Source: Neopusillimonas maritima (GTDB taxonomy: Bacteria; Pseudomonadota; Gammaproteobacteria; Burkholderiales; Burkholderiaceae_B). From it: a stretch of 64,000 nt of DNA. The position numbers and the translations under genes are program-made. The notes beneath the pieces are model-generated. The model did not search any database. It saw only the letters and a list, made by a program, of their open reading frames with translations, and was not told where the DNA came from. Where the stretch lies: the NCBI RefSeq assembly GCF_040930455.2, contig NZ_CP170494.1; one strand, 5' to 3'. Each line of letters starts with the position of its first letter. Position 1 is the stretch's first letter. Below, piece by piece: positions 1-8,642 of the stretch.

Positions 1-211
1 ATCCTTTTAGAAATTCAAACCTGCTGACCGTAGCTGCAAATAGCAGGGCGATACCTGCGGCGATGCCTGTAGCCGCTAACGCTGCAGAGTCCCGATATAA
101 CGCCAACAACCCGCCGACTAACGCAGTCAGCCCTGCGATTGTTAGGGCAGTATCAACGATACCTATCTGAATGCTGCGTCCGCTGTACCGTGTGGTCTGT
201 TTCTTAGTCAT
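1..211 (-). CDS. Partial small membrane protein (C-terminus beyond the window)
   Basis: An open frame starts at an ATG at 209-211 and runs off the left edge without a stop, giving about 70 residues. It begins with a short polar stretch (MTKKQTTRYSGRS) and continues with two hydrophobic segments, roughly residues 17-40 and 45-60, so it is probably an inner-membrane protein. A GGAG sits about 7 bases upstream of the ATG. The start lies 18 bases after the hsdR stop, so it is probably the last gene of the restriction operon. No family was recognised. Confidence 0.5.
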   Translation of the reverse strand, partial: MTKKQTTRYSGRSIQIGIVDTALTIAGLTALVGGLLALYRDSAALAATGIAAGIALLFAATVSRFEFLKG

Positions 212-229
212 GCCGACTCCGTTGTATTT

Positions 230-3200
230 CTAAATCCTCCCGCCCACACCCTTAAATTTCTCTACAAAAGCCGCAATTTTCTGGAAAACAGTTTGTTTCT
301 TGGTCAGGTATTGCGGGTTTAACGGGCTCATCTTGGGCAATATGGTGTTCAGCTCGGTACCATTTTCGCTGGCGTACTCGCGCTTCAGCGAGCTTGTGAT
401 GTAGCGCCGGGCTTCTTCCGTATTCAGGTTTTCTGCGCTGATCAGCTCCTCGGCTTCTCGTTGCTGTTCGGCTTGGGCAAAGGTGAAGAAGGCTTCAATC
501 ACGCTGGCTTTATCGCCCATCTGGTCCAGGTCGGTTTGGTTGATAAAGTCCACCACCAGGCTTTCTTTGGCGCGGTTGCCCAGGCTGGCGCGAATCACAC
601 GACGTACCTCTTCTACCAGGTCGGCTTTGCTTTTGGTTTTCTTGTTGTGCTGGAAGATCAACTCCAGAATGTAGTCCAGGTTGATTTCCTGGGATTTCAG
701 CAGGTCCACCTCAAATACTACGTCGTCCCAGTCGATGGTAGAAGCGTCTTTTTCGTTGGCTGTTTTTTCTCGGCGCAACCAATCGCGAATATCGTTGTAG
801 GTGGAGCGGTAATCCTGAATTTTGCGCTCGGCCGGAATTTTTATGGCTTGCAGTGCCGCCAGGCTTTCATCGGTCAAATAGTGCGCGGCCTTAAACGCTT
901 CAACCGCTTCTTGGTCGCTAACGTCAATGTCTTGCAAGGCTTTCAGGCTGGCAAATTCATCGTAGTTTTGCAGTACATTTTCTACGCGCAGGTATTCACC
1001 AAAAAGCTTGGCAAAGGCCTTCTTGTCGGCTTCTTTTTCAATGGCCGCTGGGTCTGGAAAACGCTGTTCAAGCTCGTTTACGACATCCATATAGCCGCGT
1101 CTTGCTTCACCGGTGACCACATCGGTAAAGCCTTCCATGTACTCCTTGTAGCTCTTTTCCAGCACCACGTTTTTGGTGTTTTTATCCCCAAACAGGGTAA
1201 TGGCGTCGACCGTTGCCTTTTCCAGGTCGCGGAAGGTGACAATATTGCCGAAGGTTTTGGTGGCGTCGTAAATGCGATTGGTACGCGAGTATGCCTGCAT
1301 CAAGCCGTGGTAACGCAGGTTCTTATCTACGAACAAGGTGTTCAAGGTGGGTGCATCAAAGCCAGTAAGGAACATGCCCACCACAATCAGCAGGTCTATT
1401 TCTTTAGACTTCACCCGCTTGGCCAAATCGCGGTAGTAATTCTGAAAGCCGTTACTGTCTACACCGAAATTGGTTTTGAAGTAGGCGTTGTAGTCAGCAA
1501 TGGCCGCCGTTAAAAACTCTTTGGCGCTGCTGTTCATGGCCGTAACATCGAAGCTTTCGTCCGGAATATCGCCCACGGCATCCTGCTCTTCGTTGGCCGC
1601 AAAAGAAAAAATAGTGGCGATTTTTAGTGGCTTGTCGCTGTCTGTTTGCAGCTTGCTGAGCGATTCGTAATACAGCTTGGCCGCATCCACGCTGCTTACA
1701 GCAAACATGGCGTTAAAGCCTTTGGCACCGGCGTGCAAACGATGGGTTTTCTGGCGGTAGCTCTTCAGAATGTACTGCGATATTTCCTGAATACGGTCTG
1801 GGTGCAACAAAGCTTGCTTGTTTTCTGCTGCACTGAGCTTTTTCTCATCCTGTTCGGTTTCGATGGCTTTGAACCGTGGGCGCACATCGTTGTAGTCCAC
1901 CTTGAACTTCAGTACTTTTTCATCGCGAATGGCATCGGTAATCACATAAGAATGCAGCTCACGGCCAAAGATGCTGGCCGTGGTTTCAGCGCCCAGGGCA
2001 TTCTGAGGGAAGATGGGGGTGCCTGTAAAACCAAATTGATAGAACTTTTTGAACTTCTTTTTCAGGTTTTTCTGCGCCTCACCGAACTGGCTGCGGTGGC
2101 ACTCGTCAAAAATAAATACTACTTGCTTGCCGTAAATGGGCAGATCGCCCTCGCTCTTCATCAGGTTGTTAAGCTTCTGGATGGTGGTGACAATAATCTT
2201 GTTATCGTCCTTGTCCAGGTTGCGTTTCAGGCCGGTCGTACTGTCTGAGCCATTCACGCTATCTGGCGAAAAGCGCTGGTATTCCTTCATGGTCTGGTAG
2301 TCCAGATCCTTGCGGTCAACCACAAAAAACACTTTGTCGATAAAATCCAGTTCGGTGGCCAAACGGGCGGCTTTAAAACTGGTTAAGGTCTTCCCAGAGC
2401 CCGTGGTATGCCAGATGAAACCGCCGCTTTCCGGTTTGCTCCAGACTTTGCTTTGGTACGAACTATTGATCTTCCATAAGATGCGCTCGGTAGCCGCAAT
2501 CTGGTACGGTCGCATAACCAGCAACGTATTGTTTACATCGAATACCGAGTAATGCAGCAACACATTCAGCAGGGTGTTTTTCTGGAAGAAAGTTGCAGTA
2601 AAGTCCTTTAGGTCTTTAATCAGGCTGTTGTCCGCCTTCGCCCAGTTCATGGTGAAGTCGAAGCTGTTCTTGTTGCGCTGGGTGGTGTTGGCAAAGTAAC
2701 GGCTGTCGGTGCCGTTGGAGATCACGAAAAGCTGCAAATACTTGTACAAAGAGTTTTCGCTGTTGAAGCTCTCTTTGCTGTAACGGTGAACCTGGTTGAA
2801 AGCCTCACGAATGGCCACGCCGCGTTTTTTAAGCTCAATTTGCACCAGGGGCAAACCGTTTACCAAAACGGTTACGTCGTAGCGGTTGGCATGGCTGCCA
2901 CTTTGCTCAAACTGCTTGATGACCTGCACTTTATTGCGAGCAATATTTTTCTTGTCCAGCAGGTAAATGTTCTGGATGCGCCCGTCATCGAACACGAAGT
3001 CGTGAATGTAATCATCGTGAATTTTTCGGGTTTTATCGACGATGGTGTCACTGGGTTTGTCCAGATAGGTTTCAACAAAACGCCGCCATTCGCTCTGTAA
3101 AAACTCTACATTGTTCAAGGCCTGCAATTGCACGCGCACGTTGGCCAGCATTGCATCAGGGTTATTCAAACCGGGCAGGTACTCATAGCCTTGATTGGTC

Positions 3201-3328
3201 AAGTCTTGAATCAGCTCGCGTTCCAGATCACCTTCACTCTGGTAGCTTTCGGCGACCTTCCATTCCTTGGTGTATTTATCCAGAACGATGAAGTTTTTGG
3301 ATTCGGCAATGGTTTTGTAGTCATTCAT
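230..3328 (-). CDS. hsdR: Type I restriction enzyme, R (motor/nuclease) subunit
   Basis: HsdR cleaves unmethylated foreign DNA after ATP-driven translocation as part of an R2M2S complex. The 1032-residue protein has the expected order: an N-terminal PD-ExK nuclease core (D151, E165, K167 in the VQIELKKRG stretch), Walker A GSGKT at 310-314, DECH at 408-411 and helicase motif III-like GFTGTP at 433-438, then a long helical C-terminus that contacts HsdM. Length and motifs match the EcoR124-type family. Its start overlaps the end of the RhuM gene by 8 bases, so it is translationally coupled in an hsdM-hsdS-rhuM-hsdR operon. No truncation is visible, so the enzyme looks functional. Confidence 0.95.
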   Translation of the reverse strand: MNDYKTIAESKNFIVLDKYTKEWKVAESYQSEGDLERELIQDLTNQGYEYLPGLNNPDAMLANVRVQLQALNNVEFLQSEWRRFVETYLDKPSDTIVDKTRKIHDDYIHDFVFDDGRIQNIYLLDKKNIARNKVQVIKQFEQSGSHANRYDVTVLVNGLPLVQIELKKRGVAIREAFNQVHRYSKESFNSENSLYKYLQLFVISNGTDSRYFANTTQRNKNSFDFTMNWAKADNSLIKDLKDFTATFFQKNTLLNVLLHYSVFDVNNTLLVMRPYQIAATERILWKINSSYQSKVWSKPESGGFIWHTTGSGKTLTSFKAARLATELDFIDKVFFVVDRKDLDYQTMKEYQRFSPDSVNGSDSTTGLKRNLDKDDNKIIVTTIQKLNNLMKSEGDLPIYGKQVVFIFDECHRSQFGEAQKNLKKKFKKFYQFGFTGTPIFPQNALGAETTASIFGRELHSYVITDAIRDEKVLKFKVDYNDVRPRFKAIETEQDEKKLSAAENKQALLHPDRIQEISQYILKSYRQKTHRLHAGAKGFNAMFAVSSVDAAKLYYESLSKLQTDSDKPLKIATIFSFAANEEQDAVGDIPDESFDVTAMNSSAKEFLTAAIADYNAYFKTNFGVDSNGFQNYYRDLAKRVKSKEIDLLIVVGMFLTGFDAPTLNTLFVDKNLRYHGLMQAYSRTNRIYDATKTFGNIVTFRDLEKATVDAITLFGDKNTKNVVLEKSYKEYMEGFTDVVTGEARRGYMDVVNELEQRFPDPAAIEKEADKKAFAKLFGEYLRVENVLQNYDEFASLKALQDIDVSDQEAVEAFKAAHYLTDESLAALQAIKIPAERKIQDYRSTYNDIRDWLRREKTANEKDASTIDWDDVVFEVDLLKSQEINLDYILELIFQHNKKTKSKADLVEEVRRVIRASLGNRAKESLVVDFINQTDLDQMGDKASVIEAFFTFAQAEQQREAEELISAENLNTEEARRYITSSLKREYASENGTELNTILPKMSPLNPQYLTKKQTVFQKIAAFVEKFKGVGGRI

Positions 3329-4352
3329 TGGGCTGGCCTTTTTTGCTCAGCATCTTTTTCACCTCACGGTCAAAATCGGACTCGATCCGCTGCTGCTTGT
3401 TGAACTTTTCATACTCGGCAAAGGCTTTTTGTTCGGCCTGATTCCGGGTTATAGAGCCGTAGCCCTCCAGAATTTGATATTCGTTAAAGGCGAGAAATTT
3501 ATTTACGCTCTCGGCAAAACTGGCCATGGTGAATGGTTTCTTGCGCTCGATAATACCCTCGATGTAATCAAAAAAAGCAGAGACGGTACGCTCCAGTTTC
3601 TTGATGTCAGCCTCGCTTAAATAGTTTTTTGCCACTACCGAGTCCGACTTCAACACCCGGCCCGCGGGCGCATTCTTGTATGTGCTCATACCCATCAATG
3701 GCTGGCTGGCATCTGCTTTTCGGGCAATGATTTCAGCCGCTGTGTGGCCGGTAATTGCAAAGTGAAACTTGTCTTGTATGTGAGCGTAAAACAGGCGCGT
3801 GGTTTCCGATTTGGGGTCATAGTCTATGCTGCACTCGGCAAAAATATCGGTAATTTGCTGATAGATTCGCCGTTCGCTGGCGCGAATCGAACGCACCCGC
3901 TCCAGCAGTTCGCGAAAATAGTCCTTGCCAAAGTAACGACCGTTTTTCAGGCGCTCATCATCCATGGCAAAGCCTTTGATGATGTACTCTTTGATCAGTT
4001 GGGTTGCCCAGATACGGAACTGGGTAGCTTGGGCCGAGTTAACCCGGTAGCCCACCGAGATCACGGCATCGAGGTTGTAGTGTTCAATTTTTCGCCTGAC
4101 ATTACGGTCGCCCTCCTGGCGAACTGTTTCCAAAATGGAAATAGTTGCCTCGCGTTGCAACTCATTGGAATCGTAGATATTTTCCAGATGCTTGGAGATA
4201 GCTGGCACGCCTACGCCAAACAGCTCCGCCATACGTTTCTGAGTCAGCCACAGGGTCTCGTTGCCAAGCAGCACCTCTACCTTGATCTGGCCATTGGGTG
4301 CTGTGTAGAGCAAAAACTCGGTGGTCTGGTCTTGCAGGCTAAGGTTGGGCAC
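3321..4352 (-). CDS. RhuM-family (virulence RhuM) protein
   Basis: A 343-residue protein of the RhuM family, named after a Salmonella SPI-3 gene and often found inside type I restriction loci. Its biochemical role is not established. The N-terminal half has a DNA-binding-like region (ALFGVGVPAISKHLENIY resembles a helix-turn-helix), followed by the typical VISVGYRVNS...FRIWAT block. The C-terminus is helical and charged. The GTG start at 4352 has a strong AGGAGGGAG Shine-Dalgarno sequence. It lies 10 bases after hsdS and overlaps hsdR, so it is an integral operon member rather than an insertion. Its position suggests a modulatory or ancillary defence role (inference). Confidence 0.88.
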   Translation of the reverse strand: MPNLSLQDQTTEFLLYTAPNGQIKVEVLLGNETLWLTQKRMAELFGVGVPAISKHLENIYDSNELQREATISILETVRQEGDRNVRRKIEHYNLDAVISVGYRVNSAQATQFRIWATQLIKEYIIKGFAMDDERLKNGRYFGKDYFRELLERVRSIRASERRIYQQITDIFAECSIDYDPKSETTRLFYAHIQDKFHFAITGHTAAEIIARKADASQPLMGMSTYKNAPAGRVLKSDSVVAKNYLSEADIKKLERTVSAFFDYIEGIIERKKPFTMASFAESVNKFLAFNEYQILEGYGSITRNQAEQKAFAEYEKFNKQQRIESDFDREVKKMLSKKGQPNE

Positions 4353-4362
4353 AAGCTCCCTC

Positions 4363-5553
4363 CTATGCGTTTAAAACGGATTTCGCCGCTTCCGGTTTAG
4401 GGAAACTTAGCAGTAGGTCTCGGTAGTACTCGTATTGCTTTTGGCGAAGGGCAATTTCGCGGGGTAAGCCTTCGGTGATGGAGGTGGTGAGCGTGTCGAA
4501 TTTATCGAGGATGTTTGCTATTTTCTCCTGACTGGGAAGGTCGGGAATGGGCACTGGCAATGTTTTGATGATATCTGCATTAAGGTTACTCACTGATCCG
4601 CTGTTAATTTTTCCTGCCCAATAGTTTTGTACATTGTCGGACGAAAGGTAGTGATACAGATAGTCTGAATTCAACCGCGCACTAAATCCGCTGATTGAAG
4701 CCCATCCGTCATGAATGGCGCCACTTATGCCAAGGATGTAAGGTCGCCCAAAACTCATTGAGTTGGACATGATGAAATCACCCGCATTCAAAATGCGAGA
4801 CTTTTTTGCGCCTTCTTGCGTGATCTTCTGCGCTGTGCTGGTAACATATTTTGATCCGGGTGATGTATCACCTATTTTGATCCACGGAACTCCATTCTCA
4901 TCTTCAGTGATGTATTTCGCGATTGGCCTAGGCGATCCACCACGCTGAATGTTAGCTACCTCCCCCAGCGTCTTCCACTCCACTTCCCCTTCTTCAAAGC
5001 TCAACAGCGTATCGCGATAGTAGTTGTACTGTTTTTTGCGGGCGGTAAGTTCGGCGGTAAGTTCGGCGGTAAGTTCGGTGAATGCATCCAGAATGCGAAC
5101 GATTTCAGCCTGGATTTCAAGGGATTTTTTGGGGTTTTCCGGGCATGGGATGGGGACTTGAATTTGATTCAAAATTGTCTGTGTCAGACTAGGCCTTCCC
5201 GACCCAGTATCCAGAGCCATTAGGTCGATGGTTTTAATAAAATGATACAAATACTTTGGAACAATTCTTGAGATGTTGATTTCGGTGTAGTAGATGGTGT
5301 CAACATTCCAGAACGGCGTATCGACATAGAAAATATTTGTAATTGAGCCTTTCCGAGGTATCAGAACAGATGGCTTATCGTATGAGTAATTGTTGACATA
5401 GCCCATCACGCCACCTGAACCATAAACTGGAATATCACCCGCCTTTAAGCCTTTCCAATCTTTTCCATGCTTAATCTTTGCAACTTGCGCCAGGGGCACG
5501 TAGTCATATCTACTTCCATCCAGCAGCTTATCCATAAAACTCACGCGGCTCAT
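4363..5553 (-). CDS. hsdS: Type I restriction enzyme, S (specificity) subunit
   Basis: HsdS carries two target-recognition domains that read the two halves of a split DNA site and bring M and R subunits to it. The 396-residue protein has TRD1 (about 15-145), a central conserved helical spacer ending RKKQYNYYRDTLLSF, TRD2 (about 190-350), and a second conserved helix ending LRQKQYEYYRDLLLSF, which gives the usual pseudo-repeat. Residues 159-171 hold a TAEL tetrapeptide repeat encoded by three 12-bp units. The start overlaps the hsdM stop as ATGA. The recognition sequence cannot be read from the protein. Confidence 0.95.
   Translation of the reverse strand: MSRVSFMDKLLDGSRYDYVPLAQVAKIKHGKDWKGLKAGDIPVYGSGGVMGYVNNYSYDKPSVLIPRKGSITNIFYVDTPFWNVDTIYYTEINISRIVPKYLYHFIKTIDLMALDTGSGRPSLTQTILNQIQVPIPCPENPKKSLEIQAEIVRILDAFTELTAELTAELTARKKQYNYYRDTLLSFEEGEVEWKTLGEVANIQRGGSPRPIAKYITEDENGVPWIKIGDTSPGSKYVTSTAQKITQEGAKKSRILNAGDFIMSNSMSFGRPYILGISGAIHDGWASISGFSARLNSDYLYHYLSSDNVQNYWAGKINSGSVSNLNADIIKTLPVPIPDLPSQEKIANILDKFDTLTTSITEGLPREIALRQKQYEYYRDLLLSFPKPEAAKSVLNA
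5041..5076 (-). repeat. Three tandem 12-bp units in the hsdS spacer (TAEL repeats)
   Basis: Three exact copies of ggcggtaagttc at 5041-5052, 5053-5064 and 5065-5076 encode the TAEL repeat between the two HsdS recognition domains. In the EcoR124I/EcoR124II pair, loss or gain of one 12-bp unit at this place changes the spacing of the bipartite target by one base pair. The repeat is therefore a likely site of slippage that alters specificity without breaking the frame. Confidence 0.9.
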
Positions 5554-7106
5554 GCCCCAAGCTCCTCACCCTCAATCTCTGCCACGATGGTGTCGATTTC
5601 AGCCCGCAACTTATCAATCTTAGCCACAGTGGTTTTCAGCTCCGAATTAATCTGGGCGATATCCACCTTTTCGCGATTGTCTTTGGCTTCCACATAGCTG
5701 CTAACCGACAGGTTGTAGTCGTTGGCAGCGATGTCTTCAAACGAAACGGATCGGGCAAAGTGCTCAACACTCGCCTTGCTGTCGAACACCCGCATAATTT
5801 CTTCGACGTGTGCATCGGTAAGCGTATTGTTGTTTGTTTCCTTTTTGAACAATCCGCTGGCGTCAATGAATTGGGTGGTGGTGTCGATTTTGTGTTTTGA
5901 CAACACAAGAATAGTGACCGCAATGGTGGTACCGTAAAACAGGTTGGGCGCCAGCGAGATCACTGTTTCCACATAGTTGTTGTCGACCAGATACTTTCTG
6001 ATTTTTTGCTCGGCACCGCCTCGGTAAAAAATACCGGGAAAGCAAACAATGGCGGCGCGGCCTTTGCTTGAAAGGTAGCTAAGAGCATGTAATACAAAAG
6101 CAAAATCGGCTTTCGATTTCGGTGCCAGCACGCCTGCCGGCGCAAAACGCTCATCGTTAATCAAAGTGGGGTCGTCTGCACCTACCCACTTCACCGAATA
6201 GGGAGGGTTAGACACAATGGCGTCAAAGGGCTTGTCGTCGCCAAAGTGCGGGTCGATCAGGGTGTTGCCTAGCCGGATGTTGAACTTGTCGTAGTTGATG
6301 TTGTGCAAGAACATGTTCATACGCGCCAGGTTGTAGGTGGTGTGGTTGATCTCCTGGCCGAAGAAGCCCTCTTCAATAATGTGGGCGTCGAAGTGCTTTT
6401 TCGCTTGCAACAGCAACGACCCCGAACCGCAGGCGGGGTCGTAAATTTTGTTGACGCTGGTTTGCCCATGCATGGCTAGCTGAGCAATTAGCTTGGATAC
6501 GTGCTGCGGTGTAAAAAACTCACCGCCTGATTTGCCAGCGTTGGCCGCGTAGTTAGAGATCAGGAATTCGTAGGCATCGCCAAACAGGTCGATCTGGCTA
6601 CCGTGAAAGTCACCAAGCTCCAGGCCGGCCACACCTTTAAGCACAGCGGCCAGGCGCGCATTTTTATCCTTCACTGTATTACCCAGGCGGTTGCTGGTGG
6701 TGTCGAAATCGGCAAACAGGCCTTTAATATCGCCCTCTGATGGGTAGCCATTGGCCGAGCTTTCGATAGCAGCAAAAATAGCGGCCAAGTCGGTGTTCAG
6801 ACTTTCGTTGCCAAGGGCGTTTTTGGTAACGTTAACAAACAGCTGGCTTGGGTAAATGAAATAGCCCTTGGTTTTGGTGGCGTCGTCTTTGATCTCAGGG
6901 GTAATGACGCTGTCGGGCAGTTCGGCATAGTTGATACTGTCGTCGCCAGCCTCGATATAGCTGGAAAAATTTTCACTGATAAAGCGGTAAAACAGCGTGC
7001 CCAGCACATACTGCTTGAAATCCCAACCATCTACAGCGCCACGTACATCGTTGGCAATCGCCCAGATCTGGCGCTGCAAAGCGGCTCGTTGTTGGCTATT
7101 TGTCAT
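5550..7106 (-). CDS. hsdM: Type I restriction enzyme, M (methyltransferase) subunit
   Basis: HsdM methylates adenine N6 in the HsdS-defined site using S-adenosylmethionine and protects host DNA. The 518-residue protein has the N-terminal HsdM helical domain (WDFKQYVLGTLFYRFISE), the SAM-binding motif DPACGSGS at 223-230 and the adenine-methylase catalytic motif NPPY at 300-303. Length and sequence style are those of EcoR124 HsdM. It is the first large gene of the operon and overlaps hsdS by four bases. The M and S products could work as a stand-alone methylase before HsdR is made. Confidence 0.95.
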   Translation of the reverse strand: MTNSQQRAALQRQIWAIANDVRGAVDGWDFKQYVLGTLFYRFISENFSSYIEAGDDSINYAELPDSVITPEIKDDATKTKGYFIYPSQLFVNVTKNALGNESLNTDLAAIFAAIESSANGYPSEGDIKGLFADFDTTSNRLGNTVKDKNARLAAVLKGVAGLELGDFHGSQIDLFGDAYEFLISNYAANAGKSGGEFFTPQHVSKLIAQLAMHGQTSVNKIYDPACGSGSLLLQAKKHFDAHIIEEGFFGQEINHTTYNLARMNMFLHNINYDKFNIRLGNTLIDPHFGDDKPFDAIVSNPPYSVKWVGADDPTLINDERFAPAGVLAPKSKADFAFVLHALSYLSSKGRAAIVCFPGIFYRGGAEQKIRKYLVDNNYVETVISLAPNLFYGTTIAVTILVLSKHKIDTTTQFIDASGLFKKETNNNTLTDAHVEEIMRVFDSKASVEHFARSVSFEDIAANDYNLSVSSYVEAKDNREKVDIAQINSELKTTVAKIDKLRAEIDTIVAEIEGEELGA

Positions 7107-7136
7107 TCTTTTGTTCCTGTTCTAATGCCTCTGTGC

Positions 7137-7412
7137 TTACGGGTTCTCTTGTTCTGTAATCCACGGGTAGCTTTCGAGCACTTTCACAATTTCTTGCGCT
7201 ATATGATTTCGTATCTCGCGTGACTCTTGCGTCTCATCATGCCCCTTCAGTATGAGGTAAGACCAAACGAAGTCTGCCGCATCGAACGCGATAGCTGTAA
7301 TATCCGAATGGTCGGAGCTAAGCTCTCCTTTGTTTGTGTTGCGTTCGTCGATTAGTCGTTGCGCTGCGGTGCCATGCCGTGCAATTTTTTCAAGTAAGTA
7401 GGTGGGCGTCAT
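7137..7412 (-). CDS. Small protein of unknown function preceding hsdM
   Basis: A 91-residue protein (MTPTYLLEKIARHG...) ends 30 bases before hsdM on the same strand. The start at 7412 is chosen because ACGAGG lies about 9 bases upstream; a start at 7472 would add 20 low-complexity residues without a comparable site. The product is mostly helical and acidic, with no signal peptide or membrane segment. No family was recognised. Its position suggests co-transcription with the restriction genes. Confidence 0.6.
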   Translation of the reverse strand: MTPTYLLEKIARHGTAAQRLIDERNTNKGELSSDHSDITAIAFDAADFVWSYLILKGHDETQESREIRNHIAQEIVKVLESYPWITEQENP

Positions 7413-7619
7413 TTGAGTACCTCGTAATGGTTTCGATTTGCCCCCTCTCTCTCGGTCCTTCGGAGATGGCACAATCCAATGTGGTTGGTCTTATGGTTAC
7501 ATTTAGTCGTCGCGTACTGAATTTTTAGAAATATGAACTTGGGCAGTCTCATGCGATCGCCGTGCGGCTGGCTTTTGAGGAAAGGTTTTCCCAGATAGAA
7601 GACTGAATGTCAAGAGCAG

Positions 7620-8066
7620 TCACTCACTGGGTTGCAGAGTGCCGGCAAGTTCTTCATTTGTTAATACTGTATCGAATTCTTGATTAAGCGAGAACCCAAC
7701 AATATCGGGGTGAAGCCATTCGTTCGTCTTCGCTCCCTTTTTCGTGGACTTGCCATGGCAGATTGTCTTGCAGGTGACATCAAAGCGGGAAAATTCACTA
7801 GCAGCGAACCATACGAGATAGGGATGGAGATGTTTTTCCAGAAACTTGGGCGTCTCCGTCGTTTCCTCTTGCTCAATACTTTGGAAACTCTCTAACTCCA
7901 ACCCGGTAAGGTGTTCGGCATTCGCCTTTAGGATGAATCGAGCAGGCCAGGCGCCTATTTTCATGAGGGCCGAATCGGGACGCTTCACATTCTGCTCCAC
8001 AGTAAGGGGAGTTTGCTTCGAAGCCAGAACATCAAGAGCGAGATCTAAAAAAGTGTATTTCGCCAT
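7620..8066 (-). CDS. Shortened HrgA/COG2958-like protein (HARE-HTH remnant)
   Basis: This 148-residue product begins like the HARE winged-helix domain of restriction-associated HrgA proteins (KYTFLDLALDVLASKQTPLTVEQ). It jumps directly to the end of that domain (SALMKIGAWPARFILKAN) and then has the conserved LEKHLHPYLVWFA region and a K-rich segment before WLHPDIVGF. From memory, family members are about twice this length and have 20-30 more residues inside the HARE domain. The gene therefore looks internally deleted and truncated at its C-terminus. It lies upstream of the hsd operon on the same strand. Function is uncertain; it may be decaying. Confidence 0.5.
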   Translation of the reverse strand: MAKYTFLDLALDVLASKQTPLTVEQNVKRPDSALMKIGAWPARFILKANAEHLTGLELESFQSIEQEETTETPKFLEKHLHPYLVWFAASEFSRFDVTCKTICHGKSTKKGAKTNEWLHPDIVGFSLNQEFDTVLTNEELAGTLQPSE

Positions 8067-8384
8067 GATCGTGTGTTGTCACTATTTCCGTTTGCCGAGT
8101 ATGGTTTCTAGAACTAAGTGAATAGCTATGCGTCACTTCGTGTGTTACGACCTTCAACCGTTTTGGGAACCCATATTTTTCCCTAGTTAAATTTATAACT
8201 GAAAGAGTAACATTTAATTGCAGAGTTCAATCGCCTTACTGTGACCTCGCGACAATATGAAATCGCTCGTTTGATTGTTATGTTGGCGAAGTCAATCGTA
8301 GGCCGCTACCCTCAATGAGCCATAGCGAGGGGCTAACTACTGGATATGCGACAGCGTCTCATATTCCGTCTCAAACAAAATAAA
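8067..8384. other. Intergenic region with no recognised gene
   Basis: AT-rich sequence between the HrgA-like gene and the left island end. No open frame with a ribosome-binding site was found on either strand. It probably holds the promoter of the minus-strand HrgA-like gene, but no clear -35/-10 pair could be assigned. Confidence 0.4.
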
Positions 8385-8415
8385 AAGCCCTTAACGTGAA
8401 TTTCGCTAAGGGCTT
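8385..8415 (-). terminator. Rho-independent terminator, left of the island
   Basis: The arms aagccctta (8385-8393) and taagggctt (8407-8415) form a 9-bp stem, followed on the minus strand by a T-rich run (TTTTTATTTT). It lies just downstream of the displaced tRNA-Asn 3' end, so it was probably the terminator of tRNA-Asn before the island integrated. Confidence 0.7.
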
Positions 8416-8428
8416 GATATATTTAAGA

Positions 8429-8480
8429 ATTCTTGGCTCCCCGAACTGGGTTCGAACCAGTGACCTGCGGATTAACAGTC
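8429..8480 (-). repeat. Left attachment repeat (tRNA-Asn 3' fragment)
   Basis: A perfect 52-bp copy of 24787-24838, covering the 3' half of tRNA-Asn from just 5' of the anticodon triplet through the CCA, plus three flanking bases. Identity stops sharply at 8480 (t here, c at 24839). The fragment lacks the 5' half and cannot form a tRNA. It is the displaced end of the attachment site produced by the integrase at 8643. Confidence 0.95.
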
Positions 8481-8642
8481 TGCAAAATATCATATTGTGT
8501 AATATTTTTTAGTGTTGATAAAAACAAAAATAACAAGAAAATAAGCGCTTTACGGAGTTTTTACATAAATCCGTAGGTTGATTAATGTTGAGTGATATTC
8601 CATAATAATGTTTACATAATGCTTACATGGAAATCGCTGAGC

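Noticed and set aside
461..1513. 350-codon plus-strand frame opposite hsdR
   Set aside because: It is antisense to a well-supported HsdR with intact motifs, and its translation has no domain-like features.
5041..5076. CRISPR-like short repeats
   Set aside because: They are contiguous 12-bp units within hsdS without spacers.
8429..8480. A second tRNA-Asn gene at the left att site
   Set aside because: Only the 3' part is present; sequence diverges just after the anticodon arm, so no cloverleaf can form.
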